From NCBI GenBank assembly GCA_963830385.1, contig CAWHMD010000005.1:434001-498000 (forward strand): DNA of 64,000 bases, given 5' to 3'. Shown here in pieces: positions 43,520 to 52,840 of the stretch. The number at the start of each line of letters is the position of its first letter. The stretch's first letter is position 1. The stretch comes from Bog-532 sp963830385. Lineage in GTDB: Bacteria; Actinomycetota; Actinomycetes; Streptosporangiales; Streptosporangiaceae. A program made the position numbers and the translations under genes. The notes beneath the pieces were generated by a model. That model was not told where the DNA came from, did not search any database, and saw nothing but the letters and a program-made list of their open reading frames with translations.

Positions 43520-44320
43520 ATGAGCGAGGAGTTCAGCACGGTCACCTCGGCCGACGGCACCACCATCGGCTACGAACGGCACGGGCGGGGACCCGCGGTC
43601 ATCGCGGTCGACGGCGCGATCTCGGTGCGCGGCGGCAAGGCGGGACTGGACGCCCTGCTGGGGCCGGAGTTCACGGTGTTCCGCTACGACCGGCGCGGAC
43701 GCGGTGACAGCGGCGACACGCTGCCGTACGCGCCCGAGCGGGAGGTCGAGGACCTGGCGGCGGTGCTCGCGGTGGCGGGCGGCTCGGCCTTCCTGTACGG
43801 GCATTCGTCGGGCTGCGCGCTGGTCATCGACGCGGCCATCGCGCTCGGGCCGGCCGCGGTGCCGAAGATCGCCCTGTACGAGGCGCCCTACGACGACGAC
43901 CCGGCCAGCCAGCCGCGCTGGGACCGGTACCTGGACGACCTGGCGGCCGCGCTGGCGCAGGACCGCCGGGAGGACGCGCTGGCCTTGTTCATGACGTACG
44001 TGGGGACACCGGCCGGCCAGGTCGAGGCGGCCCGCGAGGCCCTCTGGTTCAAGGACCTGGCGGCGATCGCGCCCACCCTGGCCTACGACCACGCCGGGCT
44101 GCTCGGCCCCCGGATCGCGGTGCCGGTCGCCAAGGGGGCCCGGGTCACCGTCCCCGCGCTGGTCATGTACGGCGAGACCGGTGCGCCGTTCATGCGCGCC
44201 ACCGCGCGGACGCTGAGCCAGCTCATGCCCCGGGCCGAGTTGCGGGAGGCCAGCGGCCAGGACCACAACCCGGTGCCGGAGGTGCTGGCGCCGCTGCTGG
44301 CGGAGTTCTTCGCGGCCTGA
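43520..44320 (+). CDS. Alpha/beta hydrolase
   Basis: The 266-residue protein has the nucleophile elbow GHSSG, an Asp in the expected region and the terminal His in ASGQDHNPVP. The FRYDRRGRGDSGDTLPYAPEREVEDLAAVL segment is typical of small actinobacterial hydrolases. Substrate unknown. The ATG at 43520 (MSEEFSTVTSADGTTI) is preferred over upstream ATGs at 43508 and 43511 on similarity of the opening residues. No strong ribosome binding site. Confidence 0.8.
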   Translation: MSEEFSTVTSADGTTIGYERHGRGPAVIAVDGAISVRGGKAGLDALLGPEFTVFRYDRRGRGDSGDTLPYAPEREVEDLAAVLAVAGGSAFLYGHSSGCALVIDAAIALGPAAVPKIALYEAPYDDDPASQPRWDRYLDDLAAALAQDRREDALALFMTYVGTPAGQVEAAREALWFKDLAAIAPTLAYDHAGLLGPRIAVPVAKGARVTVPALVMYGETGAPFMRATARTLSQLMPRAELREASGQDHNPVPEVLAPLLAEFFAA

Positions 44321-44415
44321 TCCGGCGCGGCCGGCGCTGGAGGTGAAAAGTTTCTGCATGATAACCTTAGGCCGCCCCAGCCGCCTTGATCCACTTGATC
44401 CAAAGGACCATCGCC

Positions 44416-45510
44416 GTGTCATCACCAGCTGAATCCGCCGCTGATGAACTGATCATCGGGACCTACACCGAGCGTCTCCCCCACGTCGACGGCCACGCCG
44501 AGGGCATCCTCGCGTGCCGTTTCGAGGCGGGCACGGTCGGCCCGGTGCGGCTGCTGGCCGCGACCCGCAATCCCTCATTCGTGGTGCTCAGCGCCGACGG
44601 CCGCCACCTGTACGCGGTGAACGAGACGACCGAATTCGAGGGCCAGCCGGGCGGCGGGGTGACGGCCTACGCCCGCGACCCCGGCAGCGGCGAGCTGATC
44701 CTGCTCAACACCCGCCCGTCGGCGGGCGTCGAGCCCGCCCACCTGGAGGTGGATCCGAGCGGCCGTTTCCTGCTGGTGGGCAACTACCGGTCGGGCTCGG
44801 TCGCCGTGTTCGCGCTGGAGGCCGACGGCAGCCTCGGTGCCATGGCCGATCACGTGCAGCACTCCGGGTCGAGCATCGATCCGGTCCGCCAGACCGGCCC
44901 GCACGCTCACATGATCATGTTCGATCCGGTCACCGGCGAGGTGCTGGTGCCCGACCTCGGGCTCGATGCCGTCTTCAGCTACTCGCTCAGCGACGAGGGC
45001 AAGCTCACCGAGCACCCGGACCGGCGGATCGGCACGGCCCCGGGGGCCGGTCCCCGGCACCTGGCGTTCCACCCCGGCCGTGCCCACCTGTTCCTGGTCA
45101 ACGAGCTCGACAACACGGTGGTGACGCTGCGGCGGACCGACGAGGGGTGGAAGGCCACCGACGTCGCGTCCACGCTGCAGGCCGGGTTCGGCGGTCACAG
45201 CCAGGCCGCGGCCATCCGGGTGTCACCGTCCGGGCGCAGCGTGCTGGTGTCCAACCGGGGTGCGGACAGCGACACGATCGCCCTGTTCCGGTTCCACCCC
45301 GACAACGACGCCCTCGAGCTGGTCAGCCTCACTCCGTCCGGCGGGCAGGAGCCGCGCGAGTTCATCTTCTCCCCCGACGGCCGCTTCGTGATCGTCGCCG
45401 ACCAGGACAGCGGCACGCTGGTGGTGATGGAGTTCGGCGAGGACGAGCCCGGGCTCCAGCAGATCTCGTCGGCCCCGGTGCCGACCCCGGTGTGCCTGCG
45501 GATCGCATGA
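44416..45510 (+). CDS. Lactonase family (6-phosphogluconolactonase-like) seven-bladed beta-propeller
   Basis: The 364-residue protein has the Pgl/lactonase propeller signatures: ELIIGTYTERLP at the start, PSFVVLSADGRHLYAVNE, EPAHLEVDPSGRFLLVGNY, GPHAHMIMFDP, and EPREFIFSPDGRFVIVADQ. It should open a sugar lactone such as gluconolactone or its phosphate. The GTG at 44416 has AAGGA 8 bases upstream. Sixteen bases downstream lies a gluconokinase-like gene, suggesting lactone to acid to phosphate. Confidence 0.85.
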   Translation: MSSPAESAADELIIGTYTERLPHVDGHAEGILACRFEAGTVGPVRLLAATRNPSFVVLSADGRHLYAVNETTEFEGQPGGGVTAYARDPGSGELILLNTRPSAGVEPAHLEVDPSGRFLLVGNYRSGSVAVFALEADGSLGAMADHVQHSGSSIDPVRQTGPHAHMIMFDPVTGEVLVPDLGLDAVFSYSLSDEGKLTEHPDRRIGTAPGAGPRHLAFHPGRAHLFLVNELDNTVVTLRRTDEGWKATDVASTLQAGFGGHSQAAAIRVSPSGRSVLVSNRGADSDTIALFRFHPDNDALELVSLTPSGGQEPREFIFSPDGRFVIVADQDSGTLVVMEFGEDEPGLQQISSAPVPTPVCLRIA

Positions 45511-45526
45511 CGGCTCCCCGTCAGCC

Positions 45527-47005
45527 ATGACCGCTCCGCCGCCCGGGGTCGTGCTGGCCGTGGACATCGGCACCAGCGGCGCCCGGGCGTTCACCTACGA
45601 CGAGCGCTACACCATCCAGGCGGCGGCGGGCGCGCCGATCACGACGAGCTCCGGCGCCGGCGGTTTCTCCACCCAGGCGTGGCCGGAGGTGCGCTCGGCG
45701 GTCGCGGCCAGCATCCGTGAGGTCGCCGGCCGCTCGGCGGCGCCGGTCGCCGCGCTCGTCCTGTCGGGCACCGCGAGCTGCCTGGCCCCCGCCTGGCCGG
45801 AGGCCGCGGGCGGTCACCGCGTCGGCGAGGTCATCCTCTGGTCGGACAGCCGCGCGGCGGCCGAACAGGCCGAGGTCGAGGTGACGATGCGGGCGCTCGG
45901 CAGCTACCAGCGGACCCTGTGCCCGCCGCACGTCAGCTACTGGCCGGCCAAGCTGCGCTGGCTGGCGGCTCGTCACCGGCCGGCGATGACGTCGGGCCGG
46001 TTCGCGGCCGCCAAGGACCACTTCTTCGAGCTCATCACCGGTGAGCGCTGGACCGACCCGATGACGGCCGCCTCGACCGGGGTGTTCGACAGCGACCGCT
46101 GGGGCTGGGACGCCGGGCTGCTGGCCGACAGCGGGGTCAGCCCCGGGCAGCTGCCGGAGGTCCGGGCGGCGACCGCCAGCGCTCCGCTGCGGGCCCAGGC
46201 CGCCGCCGAGCTGGGGCTGCCGAGCGGGCTGCCGGTCGTGCTGGGCGGCATGGACGGCCCGCTGGCCCAGCTCGGCGCGGCCGGTTTCAGCAGCCAGGTC
46301 GCGACCTGCACGGTCGGCACCAGCATCGCCGTCCGGGCCATGGCCGCGGCCCGCACGCCGGACCCGGCCGGGCGGCTGTGGTGCTACCCCATCGCCCCGG
46401 ACCACTGGGTGGTGGGCGGCGCCGGCAGCAACGGCGGGAACGTCCTGGACTGGGTGGCCAGGCTGACCGGCGCTCGGGACGGGGTCGAGGACGTGCTGCG
46501 GGCGGCGCTGGCCGGCCCGGCCGACCCGTCGCTGATCTTCCTGCCGTACCTGAACGGCGAGCGCAGCCCGCTCTGGCGGGACGACCTGCGGGGCGCCCTG
46601 GTCGGCCTGGCCAGCCACCACGGGCCGCCCGACGTGGCCCGGGCCGCCCTGGACGGGGTGGCCGGGGCCGTGCAGGAGCTGGCGGCCGCGGTCGCGGCCT
46701 GCGTCGGGCCGCCGGCCGAGGTTCGCCTCACCGGCGGTTTCCTGGCCGACGACGGCTGGGCTCAGCTGGTCACCGACGCACTGGGGGTGGCGACGGCGGT
46801 GCCGGACCCGGTGGAGGCCACCGCGACCGGCGCGGCCGTGCTGGGCTGGCTGGCGCTCGGCCGCCCCGCGCCTAGCGGGCCGCGGCCGGCCCGGGCCACC
46901 GAGCCGCGGTCACCGGACGACCAGGTGCACACCGCGCTCGCGGCCAAGAGCGAGCTCATGCGTGAGCTGCGGAAGCTCCTGTTTCCTGCGTCCCGGCGTC
47001 CTTGA
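45527..47005 (+). CDS. FGGY-family carbohydrate kinase (gluconokinase-like)
   Basis: The 492-residue kinase has the N-terminal ATP-site motif VLAVDIGTSGARAFTYD, the substrate-side LVLSGTASC and ILWSDSRAA, and the C-terminal FGGY features VRLTGGFLADDGWAQLVTDALG. Together with the lactonase 16 bases upstream it points to phosphorylation of gluconate or a related sugar acid. It overlaps the convergent TetR gene by 50 bases at the 3' ends. Confidence 0.85.
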   Translation: MTAPPPGVVLAVDIGTSGARAFTYDERYTIQAAAGAPITTSSGAGGFSTQAWPEVRSAVAASIREVAGRSAAPVAALVLSGTASCLAPAWPEAAGGHRVGEVILWSDSRAAAEQAEVEVTMRALGSYQRTLCPPHVSYWPAKLRWLAARHRPAMTSGRFAAAKDHFFELITGERWTDPMTAASTGVFDSDRWGWDAGLLADSGVSPGQLPEVRAATASAPLRAQAAAELGLPSGLPVVLGGMDGPLAQLGAAGFSSQVATCTVGTSIAVRAMAAARTPDPAGRLWCYPIAPDHWVVGGAGSNGGNVLDWVARLTGARDGVEDVLRAALAGPADPSLIFLPYLNGERSPLWRDDLRGALVGLASHHGPPDVARAALDGVAGAVQELAAAVAACVGPPAEVRLTGGFLADDGWAQLVTDALGVATAVPDPVEATATGAAVLGWLALGRPAPSGPRPARATEPRSPDDQVHTALAAKSELMRELRKLLFPASRRP

Positions 47006-47657
47006 CCGGCTCCTTGGCCAGCGCGGCGCGAGCCCGGCGCCGGGGCTTGGCGCCGCGGGCCCAGCGCTTCATGATCGGCTCGAGCTGGTCCCTGAACATC
47101 TGCGCGACCGGGAGCGACGGGTTGAGCAGCCACTGCAGCTGCATGCCGTCCATCAGGGCGAACACACCGCGCGCCTCGAGTTCGATCTGCTCGTCGTCCA
47201 TGGGGTGGATCTCGCCGATGTCCCGGGCGTCCCGGAGATAGCCGATGCCCAGCCTGATCGTGCGCTCGTAGCGCTGCACGGCCCAGGCCCGGGCCGGGTG
47301 CTGGGGGTCGGTGGCTTCGGTGGCCACGGTGAGCAGCAGCTCGATGAGCCCGGGCTCGCTGGTGTGGAACTCCACCAGCTTCGGGAGCCGGCGGAAGTAC
47401 TCCACCCCGACGGCCCCGTCGAACCAGTGGTCGTTCTCCTCTTCCCAGTGGGTGAGGACGGCCTGGAGCAGGCCGTACTTGTTGTCGAAGTGGCGGGCCA
47501 GGGCGGCCGGGGTGACACCGACGTCGCCGGCTATCTGGCGCAGCGAGCCGCCCGCGTACCCGTAGCGGGCGAAAATCCTGGACGCCGCGTCCACGATCTC
47601 GCGGCGGCGCTTGATACCCGTTCGGTAAGGGCCGCGGGGGATCACCACCTTCGTCAT
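46956..47657 (-). CDS. TetR-family regulator
   Basis: The 233-residue protein has an N-terminal TetR helix-turn-helix (EIVDAASRIFARYGYAGGSL then GVTPAALARHFDNKYGLLQAVL) and a helical ligand domain. TAATCT (47664-47669 on the minus strand) lies 6 bases before its ATG with no ribosome binding site, so it is probably leaderless. It faces the second sugar-ABC operon and likely controls that promoter. The tail overlaps the kinase gene. Confidence 0.85.
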   Translation of the reverse strand: MTKVVIPRGPYRTGIKRRREIVDAASRIFARYGYAGGSLRQIAGDVGVTPAALARHFDNKYGLLQAVLTHWEEENDHWFDGAVGVEYFRRLPKLVEFHTSEPGLIELLLTVATEATDPQHPARAWAVQRYERTIRLGIGYLRDARDIGEIHPMDDEQIELEARGVFALMDGMQLQWLLNPSLPVAQMFRDQLEPIMKRWARGAKPRRRARAALAKEPVKDAGTQETGASAAHA

Positions 47658-47711
47658 GACACCAGATTAAAGGGCATGGCTCCGCTTTGAACCATAGTCA
47701 CCTGGCAACTA

Positions 47712-47749
47712 TTGACCGAAACTAATGCCCACTCTAAAGTGGACGGTCA
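47712..47749 (+). promoter_or_regulatory. Promoter of the second sugar-ABC operon with nested inverted repeats
   Basis: TTGACC (47712-47717) and TAAAGT (47735-47740) are 17 bases apart. CCACT-CTAA-AGTGG (47729-47742) covers the -10, and TGACCG (47713-47718) mirrors CGGTCA (47744-47749). These are candidate sites for the divergent TetR protein. The transcript would start near 47747, about 120 bases before the binding-protein gene. Confidence 0.6.
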
Positions 47750-47869
47750 GTAACAATACGTCGGGCGTCAGCCCGGACGCCCGGACCTCCCTGCGCCTGG
47801 CCTGGCCGCACGCCTCGCCAGGCGGTCACCATGCAACCCCGTAGCAACGAAGCCCTGTGGGAGTTTTGA

Positions 47870-49176
47870 ATGAGAACCCGTCCCAGATCTGACCGTCCTG
47901 CCATGTCCCGCCGTAACTTCCTGACCGCGGCCGGGGCGGGTGCGGCGCTGCCCGTGGTCCTCGCGGCCTGCGGGAGCAGCGGCTCGTCCGGCTCGTCGGG
48001 CTCCTCCAGCCCGTCCGGCACGATCTCGTTCTGGGATGGCGAGGTGGGCACCGGGCAGCTCAACACCGAGGCCAAGAAGCTCACCGACGCCTACAAAGAC
48101 GGCAAGATCACCGGCACCTACAACCTGATGACCGGCAACGACTACGAGATCATCGAAGCCGCGCTGGCCGCCAACAAGGGCCCGACGGTGGCGGGCGGTT
48201 ACGCCTACCAGGCCTTCCAGTTCGCCGACCAGGGCGACATCCTCTACGCGGACAACGTCGTGGCCACCATGCAGAAGAACGGCCAGTACGCCGACTACCT
48301 GCCGGGCCTGTTCGACCAGCTGAAGAACTCGAAGGGCTACGTCGCCATTCCCTACGGCGTCGACACCCGAGCCCTCTGGTACAACAAAACGCTGCTGAAC
48401 CAGGCGGGCGTGGCCGTGCCCACCGACTGGCCTTCGTTCATGGCCGCCTGCAAGGCGCTCAAGAAGATCGGCAAGTACGGGTACGTGACCGCGGCCAACA
48501 GCAGCAACTCGGCCTACGGGACGCACACGCTCGCCGCGTTCATGATCAACAACGGCGGCGGCATGTTCGACGAGACCGGCAAGGCGGACTGCCTGTACGA
48601 ACGCAACGTCGAGGCGGTCGAGTACCTGCTGGAGATGTCCAAGAACAAGTACATCGACCCGGGCTCGGTCAGCTACATCGACACCGACGTCTACACCGCG
48701 CTCAAGAGCGGGCGGGTCGGCATGGCCCTGGCCAACGCGACCATCCCGCAGGAGACCGGCGGCACCCCCACCAACTCGCCATTCGCGGTGATGAGCCCGA
48801 TCAAGAGCCCGCACGGGAACACCGGGACCATCCAGTACCTGAAGAACTACCAGATGTACACCAAGACCCCGAGCACCGCCGCGTCGGAGGAGTTCCTGCT
48901 GTGGTGGAACCAGCAGTTCGTCGGGAAGAAGGGCTTCTTTGCCAGGGCATCACCGCGGCCGTGCCGGTCCGCAAGTCGGCGATCGCGCTGCCGCAGGTCC
49001 AGGCCGACCCGAACCTGGTGAAGATCATCAACGAGTGGGTGCCGGTGGCCAAGCCGGAGTCCGCGCGCTACGCGCACATCTTCTCCGGACTGGCCACCGT
49101 GGACAACGGCAGCTCGGCGGCCGGGGCGAAGGCGCGCCCCGGCCGCCGCGGCGGCGGTTCTCGTACCGGAGCGTGA
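47870..49176 (+). pseudogene. ABC sugar-binding protein, frameshifted near its C-terminus
   Basis: The protein starts with a twin-arginine lipoprotein signal (MSRRNFLTAAGAGAAL, lipobox LAACGSS) and a family 1 solute-binding fold (GVDTRALWYNKTLLNQAG, MFDETGKADCLYERNVEAVEYLL). After WWNQQFVGKKGFF the frame breaks at about 48941-48944: one missing C (GCCAGG for GCCCAGG) turns AQGITAAVPVRKSAIALPQV into nonsense that stops at 49021. The other frame continues normally to the TGA at 49174-49176. GGGAG before the ATG at 47870 is a good ribosome binding site. Real lesion or sequence error. Confidence 0.8.
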
Positions 49177-50022
49177 CGCTGGCGGCGCTCGTCCTGCCGT
49201 CGGTGGTCCTGGTCGCCCTCATCTACGGGTACCCGGCGGTCGAAGCGCTGATCCAGTCGCTGCACAACGGCAACCTGGTCAACACCGGGATGTTCGTGGG
49301 CTTCCAGAACTACTCGATCGACTTCCACAACAGCGTCTTCTGGCAGTCGGCCATCTTCACGGTCATCTACTGCATCGTGGGCGTGTTCGGCAGCTGGATC
49401 GTCGGCCTCGGGCTCGCCCTGCTGCTACGGCAGCGGATCCACACGCCCGGGCTGTTCAAGACGTTGCTGCTGCTGCCCTGGATCGTGCCGGTGGTGGTGA
49501 CGGCGACCGCGTGGAAGTGGCTCGTCGCCTCCCCCACCAGCTGGGTCCCGCGCATCGCCGAGAACATCGGGCTCGGGCAGCTGCTGTTCCTGGACAGCCC
49601 GGGGGCTGGCCAAGATCATCGTCTGCGTCTACAAGGTCTGGCTCAGCTTCCCGTTCATGATGCTGATGGCCAGTGCCGCGCTGGCTGGTGTCCCGAGTGA
49701 TATCTACGAAGCCGCCCGGGTCGACGGGGCCACCAGCTGGCAGCAGTTCCGCCGCATCACGCTGCCGATGATCGCGCGTTCGACCTACATCAGCTGGATC
49801 CTGATGTTCATCTTCTGCATCGGCGACTTCCAGCCGATCTACCTCCTCACCGGCGGCGGCCCGGTGAACTCGACCAGCACGCTCATCGTGCTGTCCTACG
49901 AAACCGTCTTCGGCAACTTCCAGACCGGGCCCGGTATCGCCATCGGCTTCGTGATGATGCTGGTGTCGGTGCTCGTCTCCGTGGTTCTGTTCCGTCGGAT
50001 CAGGAAGGTCCAGATCCTATGA
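49173..50022 (+). pseudogene. ABC sugar-transporter permease (MalF-like), frameshifted
   Basis: A GTG at 49173 overlaps the binding-protein stop (GTGA). The first hydrophobic segment LAALVLPSVVLVALIYGYP and later LLLLPWIVPVVVTATAWKW fit a MalF-like permease. The frame breaks at the G run 49601-49605: removing one G restores SPGLAKIIVCVYKVWLSF, leading into the intact EAA loop VPSDIYEAARVDGATSWQQF to 50022. So the gene has a one-base insertion or sequencing error. The true N-terminus may lie a little upstream. Confidence 0.75.
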
Positions 50023-50723
50023 GTGCCTCCGACATGTCGGCCGTGGGAGCGACCTTGCCGGCCCTGGTCGAAGCGCCCGGGACCACCGCGGAGCCGCCAC
50101 GATCACGCAAGGCGCGGTGGCCGTACACCCTGGCCGTCGCGGTCATCATCGCCGCCCCGGCCGGCTACGTGCTGTCCCGCAGCCGCAGCCGGGCGATCAG
50201 CGGGTACGCGCTGATCCTGTTCATCGCCCAGTCGTTCCCGCAGATCGTCTCGATCGTGCCCCTGTTCGTGCTGTTCGCCCACTTCAACCTGAACGACAAC
50301 CTGTTCGGGCTGGCCATCGTGTACGTCAGCATCACGATCTCGGTGGCGACCTGGATGATGGCGGCCTACATCGACACAATCCCGGTCGCGCTAAAGGAGG
50401 CGGCCTGGATCGACGGCTGCTCACTGTTCGGCGGGTTCGTCAAGATCGTGCTGCGCAATTCGCTGCCGGGCATTTTGTCCACCGCCATCTTCGCCTTCCT
50501 GCTGGCCTGGAGTGACTTCCTGATCGCGGTGGTGTTCCTGCGCTCGAGCGGCAACTACACACTGCCGATCGGCCTGCAGACCTTCTTTTCCGAGAACAAC
50601 ACCGAATGGGGTTACGTGATGGCGGTCTCCGTCGTCGTGCTGGTGCCACCGGTCATCGTGTTCGGCTTCCTGCACCGCCACTTCAGCGTCGGCGGGATCG
50701 GCGGGGCGCTGGCGGGTCACTGA
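50019..50723 (+). CDS. ABC sugar-transporter permease (MalG-like) with apparent internal deletion
   Basis: The 234-residue protein has the MalG C-terminal half: VIIAAPAGYVLSR, FPQIVSIVPLFVLF and the EAA loop IPVALKEAAWIDGCSLFGGF. After a normal basic N-terminus (RSRKARWPYTLAVA) the sequence jumps straight to the second membrane segment. The first periplasmic loop and flanking part of about 70-90 residues, present in related permeases, are missing, in frame, around 50130-50150. The normal LP after the loop is LR. Its ATG overlaps the upstream stop (ATGA). Probably inactive. Confidence 0.72.
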   Translation: MSASDMSAVGATLPALVEAPGTTAEPPRSRKARWPYTLAVAVIIAAPAGYVLSRSRSRAISGYALILFIAQSFPQIVSIVPLFVLFAHFNLNDNLFGLAIVYVSITISVATWMMAAYIDTIPVALKEAAWIDGCSLFGGFVKIVLRNSLPGILSTAIFAFLLAWSDFLIAVVFLRSSGNYTLPIGLQTFFSENNTEWGYVMAVSVVVLVPPVIVFGFLHRHFSVGGIGGALAGH

Positions 50724-50749
50724 CCGAGCGGCCCAGATGGGGCGGCACG

Positions 50750-50788
50750 CGAAAGCGGCCGGCACGCCTGGCGCGCCGGCCGCTTTCG
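50750..50788. terminator. Bidirectional intrinsic terminator
   Basis: A perfect 14-bp stem (50750-50763 with 50775-50788) and 11-base loop are followed by a T-rich stretch (CCTTTTCAGGTTTTTCTTT). It lies between the permease gene and the convergent TIM-barrel gene. Confidence 0.85.
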
Positions 50789-50814
50789 GCCTTTTCAGGT
50801 TTTTCTTTAAAGGG

Positions 50815-51756
50815 TTACTCGACGTTCAGGCCGGCATCCTCGGCCAGGCCGGTGAGGAATTCGAGCGCGATCTTGTACTCGCGATCGACGTTGGCGGTCG
50901 CCTCGACGTTCGGCTCGTAGGCGCCGGCCTGCGGCCGGACTCCCCGGGAGACGCCGGGGATGTCCTCGAATTCGAGCGACACGACGCCGTCGTAATTGAT
51001 GTCCTTGAGCGCCTTCATGGCCAGCGCCCAGTCGATCTTGCCCTTCCCCGGCCGGAAGTGCATGTTGTTGGTGCCGTCGTTGTCGGAGAAGTCGCAGTGC
51101 CAGAGACGGTCGGCCAGCTTGTAGATCGACACGTGGGTGAAGTCGCCGTTGGGGAAGGTGTGGCTGGGGTCGAAGTTGGCCCCCAGCGCCGGGCTGTCGA
51201 CCGCTTCGATCAGCCGGAGCAGGCCCTCGGTGGCCGAGGCGTACCGGAACGGGTGCATCTCCAGGCTGTACTTGAGGTCGACCGATTCCGCGTACTGGGC
51301 GCACTGGCGAATGGCGTCGACGTAGTCCAGCCAGTTCTGCTTCCAGTCAAGATCACCCGGCACATCGACGGTGAACAGCTGCACCATCGCGCGATCCACC
51401 ATCGGCGGGTTCTTGATGCCGAAGGGGAAATGGGTGACGGTATTGACGATCTTGGTGCCGAGCTCCGCGCCGACGTCGGCGAAACGCTTGAAGGTCTCGA
51501 CCGCCTTGGCCCGTTCGGCCGCGTCGCCGCTGGCGAGCTCGCCGGGGTTGGCCACGAACTGCGACAGCAGGATGCCTTCGCCGTCGAGAACCGAACGCAG
51601 CTCTTTGATGGTTTGCGACGTGTAGTAGGAGTCAAGCGTGGCTGCTTTCCAGCCGATCAGCTCCACCGCGCTGAAGCCGAGCCCACGGATGCGGCGTATC
51701 GCTCCGTCGTAGGGCTCCTCCCACTTGAATGGCCAGACCGGAGCTCCGAACCTCAT
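50815..51756 (-). CDS. Sugar isomerase/epimerase-like TIM-barrel protein
   Basis: The 313-residue AP-endonuclease-2-type barrel has the metal ligands in YSLEMHPFRY (Glu), GANFDPSHTF (Asp, His), HCDFSDNDG and VSLEFED (Glu). Such proteins isomerise or epimerise sugars, or eliminate from 3-keto-glycosides (C-glycoside deglycosidase alpha subunits belong here). Its neighbours support a sugar role. It has its own promoter (51815-51844) and converges with the ABC operon. Confidence 0.82.
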   Translation of the reverse strand: MRFGAPVWPFKWEEPYDGAIRRIRGLGFSAVELIGWKAATLDSYYTSQTIKELRSVLDGEGILLSQFVANPGELASGDAAERAKAVETFKRFADVGAELGTKIVNTVTHFPFGIKNPPMVDRAMVQLFTVDVPGDLDWKQNWLDYVDAIRQCAQYAESVDLKYSLEMHPFRYASATEGLLRLIEAVDSPALGANFDPSHTFPNGDFTHVSIYKLADRLWHCDFSDNDGTNNMHFRPGKGKIDWALAMKALKDINYDGVVSLEFEDIPGVSRGVRPQAGAYEPNVEATANVDREYKIALEFLTGLAEDAGLNVE

Positions 51757-51814
51757 ACGCCACCTTCTCTTTCGGCGCAGGACACAGCCCGCGGCCCAAT
51801 CGTATTGTGTACGA

Positions 51815-51844
51815 ACGTTAGCAATTCGGCTTCCGGAAAGTCAA
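51815..51844 (-). promoter_or_regulatory. Promoter of the TIM-barrel gene
   Basis: On the minus strand TTGACT (51839-51844) and TAACGT (51815-51820) are 18 bases apart, about 60 bases before the start codon. AACGTT next to the -10 is palindromic. Confidence 0.55.
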
Positions 51845-51952
51845 CGGCCCCTGTACAGAAGAGTTGACGATGATTAACATTTTGCTTCGTGTCCGGAGAC
51901 CCGGCGACGGGCCCGATCCGGCGGCCGGACACGGCCCGACAAGGAGGGTGCG

Positions 51953-52840
51953 GTGGCACGGCTAGGGGTTCTGACCAGCGAGTTCGAGCGGCCCAGCCTG
52001 GAAGCGACGCTGGACGCGGTGACCAGTCACGGCATCGGCGCGGTCCAGTTCCAGCTCGGGTCGGCGGTGCCGTCGATCCCACTGCGGGACTCCCTGCAGC
52101 GCGGGCTGGACGTCCTCGGCGAGCAGCTGAGCCCCGCGCTGTGCACGGACATTCGCACACAGCTGGCCAAGCGCGGCATCGCCCTGGCGGCGGTCGACGG
52201 GACGTTCAACATGATCCATCCCGACCGGGACCGCCGGCGGGCCAACCTGGCTCACCTGACCGAGCTGATCGGGTACTGCGACACGCTGGGAACCTCGGTG
52301 GTGACGCTGTGCACGGGCAGCCGCGAGGACATCATGTGGCACCGGCACCCGGACAACGACAGCCCCGAAGCCATGACCGACCTGGTCGAGGTCATGAAGG
52401 CGGCCGCCCGGGCGGCCGAGGAGCACGGGGTCACCCTCGCCTTCGAGCCCGAGGTCAGCAACGTCATCAACACGACGGAAAAGGGCCGCCAGCTGATCGA
52501 CGAGGTCGGCTCGCCCGCGGTCAAGGTGGTCATGGACCCGGCCAACATCTTCAAGAGCGGTGAGCTGCCGCAGATGCAGGCCAAGCTGCATCAGGCCTTC
52601 GACCTGCTCGGCAACGACATCGCGGTGGCCCACGCCAAGGACCTCGACCACGACGGCGAGGCCGGGCACCTGGGCGCCGGCGAAGGTCTCCTGGACTACC
52701 CGCTCTACCTGTCGCTGCTGCGGGACAGCGGCTTCGGCGGCACGATCGTGCTGCACCAGATGCACCACCTCAGCGACACCGGGGTCGACCAGCGTTTCGC
52801 GTTCGTCCGGCAGCAGGCGCCGGCCGGCTTCCTGTCGTGA
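51953..52840 (+). CDS. Sugar isomerase/epimerase-like TIM-barrel protein
   Basis: The 295-residue barrel starts MARLGVLTSEFERPSLEATL and has the metal residues in LAFEPEVSN (Glu), VVMDPANIF (Asp), AHAKDLDHDG (His) and VLHQMHH. It is a diverged relative of the 50815 gene. AAGGAGGG precedes the GTG start by 4 bases. Its stop overlaps the GMC gene start (GTGA), so the two proteins are made together, consistent with one enzyme acting on the oxidised product of the other. Confidence 0.82.
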   Translation: MARLGVLTSEFERPSLEATLDAVTSHGIGAVQFQLGSAVPSIPLRDSLQRGLDVLGEQLSPALCTDIRTQLAKRGIALAAVDGTFNMIHPDRDRRRANLAHLTELIGYCDTLGTSVVTLCTGSREDIMWHRHPDNDSPEAMTDLVEVMKAAARAAEEHGVTLAFEPEVSNVINTTEKGRQLIDEVGSPAVKVVMDPANIFKSGELPQMQAKLHQAFDLLGNDIAVAHAKDLDHDGEAGHLGAGEGLLDYPLYLSLLRDSGFGGTIVLHQMHHLSDTGVDQRFAFVRQQAPAGFLS

